Shown here: piece by piece, positions 9,026-18,127 of the stretch | Position numbering within the stretch: the first letter of the stretch is position 1 | How the letters are laid out: every line of letters starts with the position of its first letter | NCBI GenBank assembly: GCA_937924145.1 | Contig: CALDTJ010000633.1 | Span: 1 to 37,715, forward strand | DNA: 37,715 nt | Direction: 5' to 3' | From: an uncultured Saprospiraceae bacterium | GTDB lineage: Bacteria; Bacteroidota; Bacteroidia; Chitinophagales; Saprospiraceae | The notes under the pieces: model-generated | Database searches by the model: none | Told to the model about the DNA's origin: nothing | What the model saw: the letters and a program-made list of their open reading frames with translations, nothing else | Program-made: the position numbers and the translations under genes

Positions 9026-9061
9026 GTGTTCATTTAATTTTTAATTAAAAAAATATCCATC

Positions 9062-9442
9062 ATGAAAAAGTTATTATTTCTTACCATCACTTTATTAAGT
9101 CTTTTCACTTCTACCATTGATGCACAAACTGTTTACGTTACAAAGACAGGAACAAAATACCACGAAGACTACTGCTCCTATCTGGAATATAGTAAATATT
9201 TCATCAGTCTCTCGAAAGCATTAGAATATGGTTATACTAGCTGTTCTAGATGTAAACCTCCTAAAAAAACCAAAAGCGCAGTAAACGTCGTAAACACTCA
9301 GCCGACCTACCTCTACCAAAACACATCTCAACAACCAACATCTCGAACCACTTACTCAGTTAGATGTAATGGTATTACTCAAAAAGGTTATCAATGTAAG
9401 CGAAAAACGAAAAATGCCAATGGTTACTGCTGGCAACATTGA
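9062..9442 (+). CDS. Small exported Cys-rich protein with a DUF5763-like C-terminal motif
   Basis: Signal peptide; HEDYCSYLEYSKYFISLSKALEYGYTSCSRCKPP; C-terminal RCNGITQKGYQCKRKTKNANGYCWQH. Confidence 0.7.
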   Translation: MKKLLFLTITLLSLFTSTIDAQTVYVTKTGTKYHEDYCSYLEYSKYFISLSKALEYGYTSCSRCKPPKKTKSAVNVVNTQPTYLYQNTSQQPTSRTTYSVRCNGITQKGYQCKRKTKNANGYCWQH

Positions 9443-9620
9443 TTCAATTCTTTATGCTTATCAGTAAATCTCAAATCCATTTATAGTATAGTTATGAATT
9501 CAAGGTGAATAATTGGAAACCAAAAGGGAAAATAGTGCGAGGTTTTTATATAGAAAAAAGAGGTTGATGCAGGGAAATTACTCAACCTTTAAAGAAAAAT
9601 TAAAAAAAGTTTTACAAGCA

Positions 9621-9651
9621 AGGTGACTTATTAAACTTCTAGGGATAAAGG
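9621..9651 (+). promoter_or_regulatory. Candidate ECF-sigma promoter AGGTGACTTATT-N11-GATAAAGG
   Basis: Identical box sequences and spacing to 8995-9025; 71 nt from box start to the ATG at 9692. Confidence 0.55.
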
Positions 9652-9691
9652 ACAAGTTTAATATTTTCAAACTAATTAAAAAAACACAATT

Positions 9692-10267
9692 ATGAAAAAG
9701 TTAGCGTTTGCTATTTTTGTTTTAACAGCAACAATTACAGTAGAATCTTTTGGTCAGTTTTCTCTCGGTTCAGGAGTATCTTTACCATTAGGTGAATACG
9801 CCGATGATGACGGTGGTTCAGCAGGCATAGGTTTTATAGTAAAAGGTGGTTGGGAAAAGTTATTAAATGAGAACATAGGAATTACCACAGGTATTGTGAT
9901 TGGCAGTAACCCACTAAAAGAGGATGTCTCAGGAATAGATGCAGGTTCTTGGACTTATTTTCTATTAGAAATAGGGGTATTGATACAAGCCACAGAAACA
10001 CTTAAAATACGAGGAATGCTTGTTCGAGCTGGTTCATCTAGCCCTGAAATTAAACAAGGTTCACAAGTAGTTTTAACATCAGCAAGTGCTGGTTCTTTTG
10101 GTTTTGATATAGGCACGTCTTACGAAGTAGGTCAATTCTATATTGGCGCCAACTACACTTCCTTCAATCCAGAATTTAAGTTTAATTTAAATAGTCTTGG
10201 GGCTGGAATAGTTGAAGAAAAGCAATCAATCGGCATGATAACTTTGACTGGAGGATATATATTTTAA
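9692..10267 (+). CDS. Outer-membrane beta-barrel-like protein
   Basis: Signal peptide; Gly/aromatic alternating beta strands (GSGVSLPLGEYADDDGGSAGIGFIVKGGWEKLL...GMITLTGGYIF). Confidence 0.65.
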   Translation: MKKLAFAIFVLTATITVESFGQFSLGSGVSLPLGEYADDDGGSAGIGFIVKGGWEKLLNENIGITTGIVIGSNPLKEDVSGIDAGSWTYFLLEIGVLIQATETLKIRGMLVRAGSSSPEIKQGSQVVLTSASAGSFGFDIGTSYEVGQFYIGANYTSFNPEFKFNLNSLGAGIVEEKQSIGMITLTGGYIF

Positions 10268-10937
10268 TGTTGTTATCAGAAAAATCAAAATAACCTTGAC
10301 CTAGAATTACTTACCAATTTCGCTGATTTCTAACTATCATTTTGATTAGGGATAAGTCATAAATAAGCTATCGAATTCTTACACATTCGTACTCGATAGC
10401 TCCTATAAGCTAATACTTACACCAGACTACAAATGCTAAAGTGATAGCAGAAATATGCGAGATTGGTATAATTGAAAACGATTAAAACTAATACCATTTT
10501 TAACAAAAAAATCAATTTTCAATGTCTCTATCTGATGCTGGTTACCATAACGGAGTATACATAAGTCGAATTGATATTATTCAATCATGGATAATGAATA
10601 CAGATTCGTCTTGCACCTCAAAACCCAAAAAAATTGAAAACAAGAAAAATTCTAAAAATTATTAGGCAAGCTTACAGTACAAAATTGAGAATCAGTATCA
10701 TCGTAAGACGGTACTGAATTTCAATTCAAGAAATTGAATTAACAAGTATGAATATAATATCCAACAAAGATTAAAAACTCAAATAGCTGTACAGCCTATA
10801 ATAACTTTTCCATTGTCTTAATAAGATAATATTATTCCACCCTTGTATAATATCAATCTAACTTCTGGTATTTAACTGTTATGACAAATCCCTTACAAGA
10901 ACCGAGTAATTTATGTATAGCTACGCCCTATAAACCA

Positions 10938-10971
10938 CAAAAGCCCCGCAGATTTCTCTACGAGGCTTTTT
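10938..10971 (-). terminator. Intrinsic terminator downstream of tRNA-Asp
   Basis: Minus-strand hairpin AAAAGCCTCGTAGAGAAATCTGCGGGGCTTTT ending in a T run. Confidence 0.7.
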
Positions 10972-10974
10972 ATG

Positions 10975-11048
10975 CGGTCCGGACGGGACTCGAACCCGCG
11001 ACCCCCTGCGTGACAGGCAGGTATTCTAACCAGCTGAACTACCGGACC
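10975..11048 (-). tRNA. tRNA-Asp (anticodon GTC)
   Basis: Minus strand GGTCCGGTAGTTCAGCTGGTTAGAATACCTGCCTGTCACGCAGGGGGTCGCGGGTTCGAGTCCCGTCCGGACCG; acceptor GGTCCGG/CCGGACC; anticodon loop CTGTCAC. Confidence 0.95.
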
Positions 11049-11165
11049 TTACTCTTTATAATAGAGGCAATTTACATGCCATTATTTTAACCTAATAGTT
11101 CAATTAAAAGTTTCAACAAACTGAAATAAAGTAAACTATATATTGCTTTTCTTGTAAAGCGAATG

Positions 11166-11196
11166 CAAATGTAAGTTACTTTTAAAAAACATGCAA
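11166..11196 (-). promoter_or_regulatory. Bacteroidota-type promoter for tRNA-Asp (TTG-N20-TACATTTG)
   Basis: Reverse complements CAAATGTA at 11166-11173 and CAA at 11194-11196. Confidence 0.45.
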
Positions 11197-11256
11197 CAAA
11201 GATGTCAAAAAAAATAAAAAAAAATCAGATATTCTTTTCAACCCGCCACTTATTAG

Positions 11257-11264
11257 TAGCTTTG
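11257..11264 (+). promoter_or_regulatory. -7 element TAGCTTTG upstream of accA
   Basis: Matches TAnnTTTG; followed at the predicted 5' end by a 10-bp hairpin (11271-11296). Confidence 0.45.
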
Positions 11265-11374
11265 TAGTCTATTCCTTTATGTAGAGATAAAGGAATAATT
11301 TTAATTTGTTTAAAATCTCAATTACATTTTCAGAATTTCAATTTTATATCATTAAGCCGCAAGCAACTTAGTTT

Positions 11375-12349
11375 ATGCAATTTTTAGATTTTGAAGAACC
11401 TCTAGAGGCCTTATATGACCAGCTTGAAAAAATTAAACAAGTTGGTGAAAAAGGAGAAGTAGATTTATCAGCAACGGTAAAGGAGCTGGAAAATAAAATA
11501 AAAAATAAACGGAAAGAAATATATGCGAACTTGACAGGTTGGCAAAAAGTTCAGTTGTCTCGTCATCCAGAAAGACCTTATACTTTATATTATATCAATC
11601 AAATGTGTAAGAAGTTTGTCGAGTTGCATGGGGACAGGTATTTTGGCGATGACAAAGCAATCGTAGGTGGTTTAGGCAGCTTAGATGGGCAGACGGTCAT
11701 GATACTAGGGCATCAGAAAGGAGTTAATACCAAAATGCGACAATACCGTAATTTTGGAATGGCTAATCCAGAAGGATACCGAAAGGCATTGCGATTAATG
11801 AAAATGGCTGAAAAATTTAAGTATCCAGTCGTATGTTTGATAGATACACCTGGAGCATTTCCTGGTATCGAAGCGGAAGAAAGAGGACAAGCAGAAGCCA
11901 TTGCTAAAAATCTATTGGAAATGGCTCAACTAAAAGTGCCGATTGTATGTGTCGTAATTGGAGAAGGTGCTTCGGGCGGAGCGATTGGCATTGGTCTAGG
12001 AGATAGAGTATCTATGCTTGAAAATACTTGGTATTCTGTCATATCGCCTGAGTCTTGTTCTTCTATTCTTTGGAGAAGCTGGGATTATAAAGAACAGGCG
12101 GCAGAGGCATTAAAATTAACAGCTGAGCACATGCACAGTTTCGGCATAGTAGATGATATCATTAAAGAACCTCTAGGCGGTGCACATGGCGCCCCTGAGG
12201 AAATGGCAAAAATATTAAAACGGCACATTAAAAAAGCAATTGCAGAATTAAAAGAATTGAGTCCAGAAGAGCGGATTGAACAACGAATAGAAAAATATAG
12301 TAAAATGGGACAATACGATACAATAGACTTAGAACCAGAGGCTAAATAA
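11375..12349 (+). CDS. accA: Acetyl-CoA carboxylase carboxyltransferase subunit alpha
   Basis: [19 protein letters not shown]...[12 protein letters not shown]...[17 protein letters not shown]...[20 protein letters not shown]. Confidence 0.97.
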   Translation: MQFLDFEEPLEALYDQLEKIKQVGEKGEVDLSATVKELENKIKNKRKEIYANLTGWQKVQLSRHPERPYTLYYINQMCKKFVELHGDRYFGDDKAIVGGLGSLDGQTVMILGHQKGVNTKMRQYRNFGMANPEGYRKALRLMKMAEKFKYPVVCLIDTPGAFPGIEAEERGQAEAIAKNLLEMAQLKVPIVCVVIGEGASGGAIGIGLGDRVSMLENTWYSVISPESCSSILWRSWDYKEQAAEALKLTAEHMHSFGIVDDIIKEPLGGAHGAPEEMAKILKRHIKKAIAELKELSPEERIEQRIEKYSKMGQYDTIDLEPEAK

Positions 12350-12406
12350 AAAAACTCGTAAACCGTCACGGTTAATCCTATTACTCGATCACCAAAGACA
12401 AAATAT

Positions 12407-12925
12407 ATGAGCATACTGACTCAATATAGAGAAAAGTTGCACTTAAAAAATGTCGAAAAAGACATACACAATCAAAAAAAATCGACTGGGACTTTTACAG
12501 GCTTAAAAACAGTTGGTATTCTGTTAGATGGTACAGACATCAACATTCAGCAGAAGGCACTAGCTTACGCTAAACAAATAGGCAAGAAAGCAGGAACAGT
12601 AGATCTTTTAAGTTATGTGAATGTCAAAGAGTTGAAGGAAGAATTACCTTTCGAAAGTTTTTGTAAAAAGGATTTAGATTGGTTATGGCGACCAAAAGCT
12701 AATGTAGCGACTAAATTCAAACAAAAAAAATTCGACCTATTAATAAATCTCTGCCAAACAGATTGTTTCCCCCTCGAATATTTAGCAGTTTCTCTGAATG
12801 CTAATTACAAAATTGGTGCATTAACCGATTACCCCAACAACTACAACCTGATGCTTGAATCAAAAACTTTAGATAAGTATTTGGAACAAGTCAGTTTTTT
12901 TATAAATAAATTTAGCAACACTTAA
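12407..12925 (+). CDS. Conserved hypothetical protein (DUF6913-like)
   Basis: 172-aa ORF between accA and dapA; FDLLINLCQTDCFPLEYLAVSLNANYKIG segment. Confidence 0.65.
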   Translation: MSILTQYREKLHLKNVEKDIHNQKKSTGTFTGLKTVGILLDGTDINIQQKALAYAKQIGKKAGTVDLLSYVNVKELKEELPFESFCKKDLDWLWRPKANVATKFKQKKFDLLINLCQTDCFPLEYLAVSLNANYKIGALTDYPNNYNLMLESKTLDKYLEQVSFFINKFSNT

Positions 12926-12976
12926 AATTAGTCCATAGATCTATTTCTCGACTAATGAATTATAACCAATAATAAA

Positions 12977-13876
12977 ATGAATCAATTTCGTGGAACAGGA
13001 GTCGCATTAGTCACTCCTTTTAGAGGTGGAAAAATTGATTTCGCAGATTTAGAGCGAATCATTAATTATAATATTGATGGGGGAGTCGATTATCTGGTAT
13101 CTCTAGGTACCACTGGCGAGGCTGTTAATTTGAATGAAAGAGAATGCCAGGAAATTCTAAAATTTACTGCAAAAGTTGCTGATAATCGAGTGCCTTTAGT
13201 AGCAGGACTTTTTGGTGACAATAATACTTACAGATTAGTAAATAGATTGAATAAGTATAATTTAGAAGGCTATTCAGCTGTAATGTCTGCGAGCCCGCAT
13301 TATGTAAAACCAAATCAAGAAGGTATTTTTAGGCATTTTATGGAAATAGAAAAAGTCGCTCCTTTACCTATTATTCTATACAATGTTCCTGGTCGAACTT
13401 CTTCTAATATGAGTGCATCAACTACCTTAAGGTTGGCTAATGCTAGTGAAAAATTTATCGCTATCAAAGAAGCATCTGGGGATATTGTACAAGCTACCAA
13501 AATCATCAAGGACCGACCAGATAACTTCCTAGTTATTTCAGGAGACGACCCGACAGCTTTAGGTTTGATTGCTTGTGGTGGCGATGGTGTCATTTCTGTA
13601 ATTGGCAATGCTTTCCCTAGTCAATTTTCAGATATGATTAGAGCTGCCTTAAATGGTGACTTTGCCACTGCAGCTAAATTAAATGCAAATTTGATCAATG
13701 TACACGATTGGTTATACGTAGATGGAAATCCTGTTGGGATCAAGGCAGCTTTAGAAATTTTAGGATTCTGCAAGCAAGATGTTCGATTACCACTTGGGCC
13801 AATGTCGCAAGGGAATTTCGCTCAATTAAAAAAAGAAATAGAGAAAGCTTTAGCTATTTCAGCAGTTAAAGCTTAG
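12977..13876 (+). CDS. dapA: 4-hydroxy-tetrahydrodipicolinate synthase
   Basis: GTGVALVTPF...SLGTTGEAVNL...PIILYNVPGRT...AIKEASGD. Confidence 0.97.
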   Translation: MNQFRGTGVALVTPFRGGKIDFADLERIINYNIDGGVDYLVSLGTTGEAVNLNERECQEILKFTAKVADNRVPLVAGLFGDNNTYRLVNRLNKYNLEGYSAVMSASPHYVKPNQEGIFRHFMEIEKVAPLPIILYNVPGRTSSNMSASTTLRLANASEKFIAIKEASGDIVQATKIIKDRPDNFLVISGDDPTALGLIACGGDGVISVIGNAFPSQFSDMIRAALNGDFATAAKLNANLINVHDWLYVDGNPVGIKAALEILGFCKQDVRLPLGPMSQGNFAQLKKEIEKALAISAVKA

Positions 13877-13899
13877 TAACGAGTAAACAATATTTTACG

Positions 13900-13932
13900 A
13901 CACTCTAGAAATTCTAGGGTGTTTCTTATTTT
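13900..13932 (+). terminator. Intrinsic terminator after dapA
   Basis: ACACTCTAGAA-A-TTCTAGGGTGT followed by TTCTTATTTT. Confidence 0.65.
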
Positions 13933-13983
13933 AAATAAAAAGGTTAAATACCAACTTATGGTTGGGTTATAAACAAATTTAGT

Positions 13984-15234
13984 ATGGATTTATTTGAAAA
14001 AATTAAAGGTAATTTAGGACCTCTTGGTAAATGGGCAGACGTAGCAGAAGGTTACTGGATTTTCCCTAAATTAGAAGGAGAATTATCTAGTAGAATGCAA
14101 TTCAACGGCAAAGAAGTTATTTGCTGGAGTGTAAATAATTACTTAGGTCTTGGTAATCATCCTGACATTAGAGCAATTGATGCAAAAGCAGCAGCAGATT
14201 ATGGCTTAGCCTACCCAATGGGTTCTAGAATGATGTCTGGTGACTCTGATGAGCATTATAAGCTAGAAGCAGAATTAGCTACTTTTGTAAATAAAGAGGC
14301 GGCTGTACTAGTTAACTTTGGGTATCAAGGGATCATGTCAGCTATTGATTCCATGCTTGATCGTAAAGACGTAGTAGTGTATGATTCTGAATGTCATGCT
14401 TGTATCTTAGATGGTATGAGAATGAGTTTAGCTCGACGAATTGTCTTTGATCATAATGATATCGCAGGACTTGAAAAAGGCCTAAAACGAGCGACTAAAT
14501 TAACAGAGAAATCAGGTGGAGGTATCTTAGTAATTTCAGAAGGAGTATTTGGAATGAGAGGAGACCAAGGGAAATTACGAGAAATCGTTGCCTTAAAAGA
14601 ATACTACAATTTCCGATTTTTAGTAGATGATGCTCATGGATTTGGAACCTTAGGTGCTACTGGTGCTGGTGCTGGTGAAGAGCAAGGCATTCAAGACGAA
14701 ATTGATGTTTATTTCTCTACGTTTGCAAAATCTATGGCAAGTATCGGCGCATTCTTGGCAGGAGATAAGGACATTATCCGTCACTTGAAATACAATATGC
14801 GTTCTCAAGTATTTGCAAAAACGTTAATGATGCCACTAGTAAAAGGGGCGATGTTGCGTTTAGAAATGCTAAAAGATACAACTCATAAAGATAAACTATG
14901 GTCTATAGTTAATGCTTTACAATCAGGTTTAAAAAAGCGAGGTTTGGATATCGGGAACACCAACAGTTGTGTTACACCTGTGTATATGCATGGTAGTATG
15001 GATGAGGCAATGGAATTAGTACGAGACATGAGAGAAAACTACGGTGTTTTCTGTTCTATGGTAATCTACCCAGTAATACCAAAAGGCATGGTTATTCTTC
15101 GGTTGATTCCTACAGCATCTCATACGATGAAAGATGTAGAAGAAACTTTAGATGCTTTCGAGGCAATTGCTAATAAGCTAAAGAGTGGATATTACAAAGC
15201 TGTTGAAGGAAAGTATACAAGTAAGCTAGCCTAA
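13984..15234 (+). CDS. PLP-dependent alpha-oxoamine synthase family acyltransferase (KBL/AONS/SPT-like)
   Basis: SVNNYLGLGNHPDIR, VLVNFGYQGIMSAIDSMLDRKDVVVYDSECHACILDGMRMS, FLVDDAHGFGTLGATGAGAGEEQGI, TFAKSMASIGAFLAGDKDII. Confidence 0.9.
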   Translation: MDLFEKIKGNLGPLGKWADVAEGYWIFPKLEGELSSRMQFNGKEVICWSVNNYLGLGNHPDIRAIDAKAAADYGLAYPMGSRMMSGDSDEHYKLEAELATFVNKEAAVLVNFGYQGIMSAIDSMLDRKDVVVYDSECHACILDGMRMSLARRIVFDHNDIAGLEKGLKRATKLTEKSGGGILVISEGVFGMRGDQGKLREIVALKEYYNFRFLVDDAHGFGTLGATGAGAGEEQGIQDEIDVYFSTFAKSMASIGAFLAGDKDIIRHLKYNMRSQVFAKTLMMPLVKGAMLRLEMLKDTTHKDKLWSIVNALQSGLKKRGLDIGNTNSCVTPVYMHGSMDEAMELVRDMRENYGVFCSMVIYPVIPKGMVILRLIPTASHTMKDVEETLDAFEAIANKLKSGYYKAVEGKYTSKLA

Positions 15235-15269
15235 TTAATAAGCTAGACATTATAATAAAGAATACAAGG

Positions 15270-15310
15270 GACTTCTGAGGTTTTGAAAACTTCAGGAGTC
15301 TTTTTATTTT
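15270..15310 (+). terminator. Intrinsic terminator after the alpha-oxoamine synthase gene
   Basis: GACTTCTGAGGTTTTGAAAACTTCAGGAGTC then TTTTTATTTT. Confidence 0.75.
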
Positions 15311-15395
15311 GTAGTAATATTTCAAGTTCTTTAATAAATTCTGCACGTCGATTTATCACAGAACGATACTTCTAACCAAAACGCCCTACTCTACT

Positions 15396-15713
15396 ATGGT
15401 ATTCTTTAGAGCAATTATGAACTTTTTGGCAGATAAACAATATCGGGATTTACTAATTACCAGTATAATTATTCTGATTATTGGCACTTTATCCTATCAT
15501 TATTTAGAAGGTTGGAATTATGTCGATTCTCTTTATTTTTCGGTCATTACTTTAACTACAGTGGGATATGGGGATTTTTCTCCACAAACAACAGGAGGTA
15601 AACTCTTTACTATTTTTTATATTTTTATTGGATTAGGAATGATCTTAAGTTTCTTACAAACACTTTTTGATCATTTTAATGAAGAACGAAAACAGTACAA
15701 TAAGCCTAAATAG
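15396..15713 (+). CDS. Two-TM potassium channel family protein
   Basis: Pore/selectivity-filter motif SVITLTTVGYGDFSPQT flanked by two hydrophobic helices. Confidence 0.9.
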   Translation: MVFFRAIMNFLADKQYRDLLITSIIILIIGTLSYHYLEGWNYVDSLYFSVITLTTVGYGDFSPQTTGGKLFTIFYIFIGLGMILSFLQTLFDHFNEERKQYNKPK

Positions 15714-15732
15714 TAAGAAATGAGGTAAAACG

Positions 15733-15772
15733 AAAAAAGGCTTAACAGAAATAAATCCATTAAGCCTTTTTT
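15733..15772. terminator. Bidirectional intrinsic terminator
   Basis: AAAAAAGGCTTAA...TTAAGCCTTTTTT between convergent genes. Confidence 0.75.
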
Positions 15773-15792
15773 ATTATAACTTAAATTAGGTT

Positions 15793-16482
15793 CTAATCTC
15801 TAGAACCTAAGAACATTACTAACAAATATAGTAGTTGAGCAACTGCCGCCAAAGCACCTACCACATAAGTTCTTGCAGCCCATTTGAGTGCATCTTTTGC
15901 ACCTTCATGTTCTGCTCCTCGAGTGATATTGGTATCCTCTAACCAAGCCAAGGCCCGATTACTAGCATCAAATTCAACAGGTAAAGTAACCACACTAAAT
16001 AATGCAGTCACAGCGAAAGCTGCTACAGCAACCAATAACATTAAACTATTACCTGTAGAACCAGCCAAAGCAAATCCGAACATAAAAATGAAGGATTGTA
16101 CTTTTGAAGAAAGTTGTACGATTGGTACGATAGCTGATCTAAACTGTAACATAGCATACGACTCTGCATGCTGTACAGCGTGACCGACCTCGTGCGCAGC
16201 TACCGCAGCAGCAGCAACACTCCTTCCCCCAAATACCTCTGGACTCAAATTAACAATTTTTGTCTTTGGGTTATAATGATCTGTCAATCGCCCTTTTCCC
16301 TGGGTAATCTGGACATCATAAATATTATAATATTGTAGCATTCTTTCAGCTACTTCTCTTCCAGACAAACCTGAACTAGTAGGCATCTGTGCATATTTTG
16401 AAAATTTAGATTTCAGTTTGTTGCTCACAAAACTACCAATCATTCCAAAAACCGCACTAATAATAATTAATCCTAAAATCAC
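15793..16482 (-). CDS. Membrane zinc metallopeptidase (YugP-like)
   Basis: AAHEVGHAVQHAESY HExxH motif; several TMs; PVEFDASNRALAWLE. Confidence 0.88.
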   Translation of the reverse strand: MILGLIIISAVFGMIGSFVSNKLKSKFSKYAQMPTSSGLSGREVAERMLQYYNIYDVQITQGKGRLTDHYNPKTKIVNLSPEVFGGRSVAAAAVAAHEVGHAVQHAESYAMLQFRSAIVPIVQLSSKVQSFIFMFGFALAGSTGNSLMLLVAVAAFAVTALFSVVTLPVEFDASNRALAWLEDTNITRGAEHEGAKDALKWAARTYVVGALAAVAQLLYLLVMFLGSRD

Positions 16483-16656
16483 AGCGTTTATTTTTTAGTT
16501 ATTGAAATTAAACAATGAATCTTCAATTAAAATTTTTCATTCTTTAGCAAATCTCTAATGAATCGGAATTCACCATATCTGTCAAAGAATCAAACTCTTT
16601 AATGCGTCCCTAAGTTCTAAAAAATCGACGAATTGACCATTAATTTTGATAAAAAT

Positions 16657-17937
16657 TTAACAAATAACCTCCATTCCTACATAACTATGCAATGCTTTCG
16701 GCAATTTGATACCTTCTTCCGTCTGATTATTCTCTAGTAATGCCGCTACAATTCTTGCCAAAGCTAAGGCACTTCCATTTAAGGTATGAGCCAAATGCGT
16801 TTTTTTGTCCGCACCTTTATAACGAACTTTCAAACGATTACTTTGATAAGTTTCAAAATTAGAAACAGAACTCACCTCTAACCATCTTTTTTGCGCAGCA
16901 GAATAAACTTCAAAATCGTAAGTCAAAGCAGACGTAAATCCTAAGTCTCCACCACAAAGCGTTAATATTCGATAAGGTAATTCTAATTTTTGCAATAATC
17001 CTTCCACGTGATTAAGCATTTCTTGCAAAACGTCATAAGATTTTTCTGGATGTACAATTTGTACAATTTCCACCTTATCAAATTGGTGTACTCTATTCAA
17101 TCCCTTAGTATCTTTTCCATAAGACCCTGCCTCTCTTCTGAAACAAGGCGTATGTCCCGTCATTTTAATTGGAAAATCCTTTTCGTTTATTATGACGTCA
17201 CGATACACATTAGTCACAGGTACTTCTGCTGTTGGTATCAAATAAAGGTTATCTTTTGTCGCATGATACATCTGTCCTTCCTTATCAGGTAATTGTCCTG
17301 TAGCTCTTGCAGAATCTTCGTTCACCAACAAAGGCGGTATAATCTCCTCATAACCAGCCTTATGCGCTTCATCTAAAAAGAAATTGATTAAGCCTCTTTG
17401 CAAACGAGCCCCTTTTCCTCTAAAAAGAGGGAAACCAGCACCAGTAATTTTTGCACCTAGACCAAAATCAAATAAATTATATTTTTCGCCTAATTCCCAG
17501 TGTGGTTGAGCTTTATCTCCCATATCTGGTAAATCGCCAGCCCAATCTTGAAGCACCTCATTATCTTCATCTGTATTACCAGCAGGAACTTTCGGGTTTG
17601 GTACATTCGGAATTTCCAAAAGTCCATTGGTCAAGTCTTCTTTGATTTGACGCATTGCACTTTCTAATTCCTTGACTTTTCCTTTTTGGCTCTCTACTTG
17701 CGCTTTCAAACCTTCTGCCTCGGTTCTTTTTCCAGCCTTATACAATCCACCAATTTCTTTTGACAATTTATTATTGGCAGCTAAAATGGTATCTAATTCT
17801 GTTTGGGTACTTTTTCGGCGATCATCTAATGCCAATACTTGATCTACTATTTCTAACCTTGCACCAGCATAATTTCGAGTTTTCAATCCTGCTAAAACTC
17901 GCTCTTTATTTTCTCGAATAAAATTAACTTGTAACAT
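16657..17937 (-). CDS. serS: Seryl-tRNA synthetase
   Basis: MLQVNFIRENKERVLAGLKTRNY...; LYLIPTAEVPVTNVYRDVI; CFRREAGSYGKDTKGLNRVHQFDKVE; LNGSALALARIVAALLEN. Confidence 0.98.
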   Translation of the reverse strand: MLQVNFIRENKERVLAGLKTRNYAGARLEIVDQVLALDDRRKSTQTELDTILAANNKLSKEIGGLYKAGKRTEAEGLKAQVESQKGKVKELESAMRQIKEDLTNGLLEIPNVPNPKVPAGNTDEDNEVLQDWAGDLPDMGDKAQPHWELGEKYNLFDFGLGAKITGAGFPLFRGKGARLQRGLINFFLDEAHKAGYEEIIPPLLVNEDSARATGQLPDKEGQMYHATKDNLYLIPTAEVPVTNVYRDVIINEKDFPIKMTGHTPCFRREAGSYGKDTKGLNRVHQFDKVEIVQIVHPEKSYDVLQEMLNHVEGLLQKLELPYRILTLCGGDLGFTSALTYDFEVYSAAQKRWLEVSSVSNFETYQSNRLKVRYKGADKKTHLAHTLNGSALALARIVAALLENNQTEEGIKLPKALHSYVGMEVIC

Positions 17938-17956
17938 AAATTTCGCTATTGGTAAT

Positions 17957-18127
17957 TTGTAAGTAATATGGATTGATTAATCGGGTAAAATTTAGAGCTA
18001 AGATTTTTTTGATAGTTTTTGCCAAAAAATCAATGAATAGCACCGCTATTGATTTATTTTTTGGTGAAAAATAGCGGAAAAAGATAGCTATAAATTATCC
18101 GATTAATTGAGCCGCATTACTTGTAAT
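17957..18127. repeat. Long imperfect inverted repeat (~170 bp) immediately upstream of serS
   Basis: Arms TTGTAAGTAAT..GATTAATCGGGTAA..CCAAAAAATCAATGAATAGC and GCTATTGATTTATTTTTTGG..TTATCCGATTAATTG..ATTACTTGTAAT; loop ACC at 18042-18044. Confidence 0.75.

Noticed and set aside
9555-9590. Hairpin AGGTTGA...TCAACCT as terminator of the 9062 gene
   Set aside because: The T-run lies on the minus-strand side only, so it is not a convincing terminator for the plus-strand gene.
10268-11050. tRNA-Asp as the attachment site of an integrated island covering 1-10.9 kb
   Set aside because: No integrase and no second copy of the tRNA 3' end were seen in the window, so a boundary cannot be supported.
10881-11090. 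69-aa plus-strand ORF (MTNPLQEPSNLCIATPYK...RTGLEPATPCVTGRYSNQLNYR)
   Set aside because: It is the antisense of tRNA-Asp and its terminator; this is a typical spurious translation of a tRNA gene.
17957-18127. serS leader as a T-box riboswitch
   Set aside because: No T-box consensus or specifier/antiterminator layout is visible; the region reads as one long imperfect palindrome.
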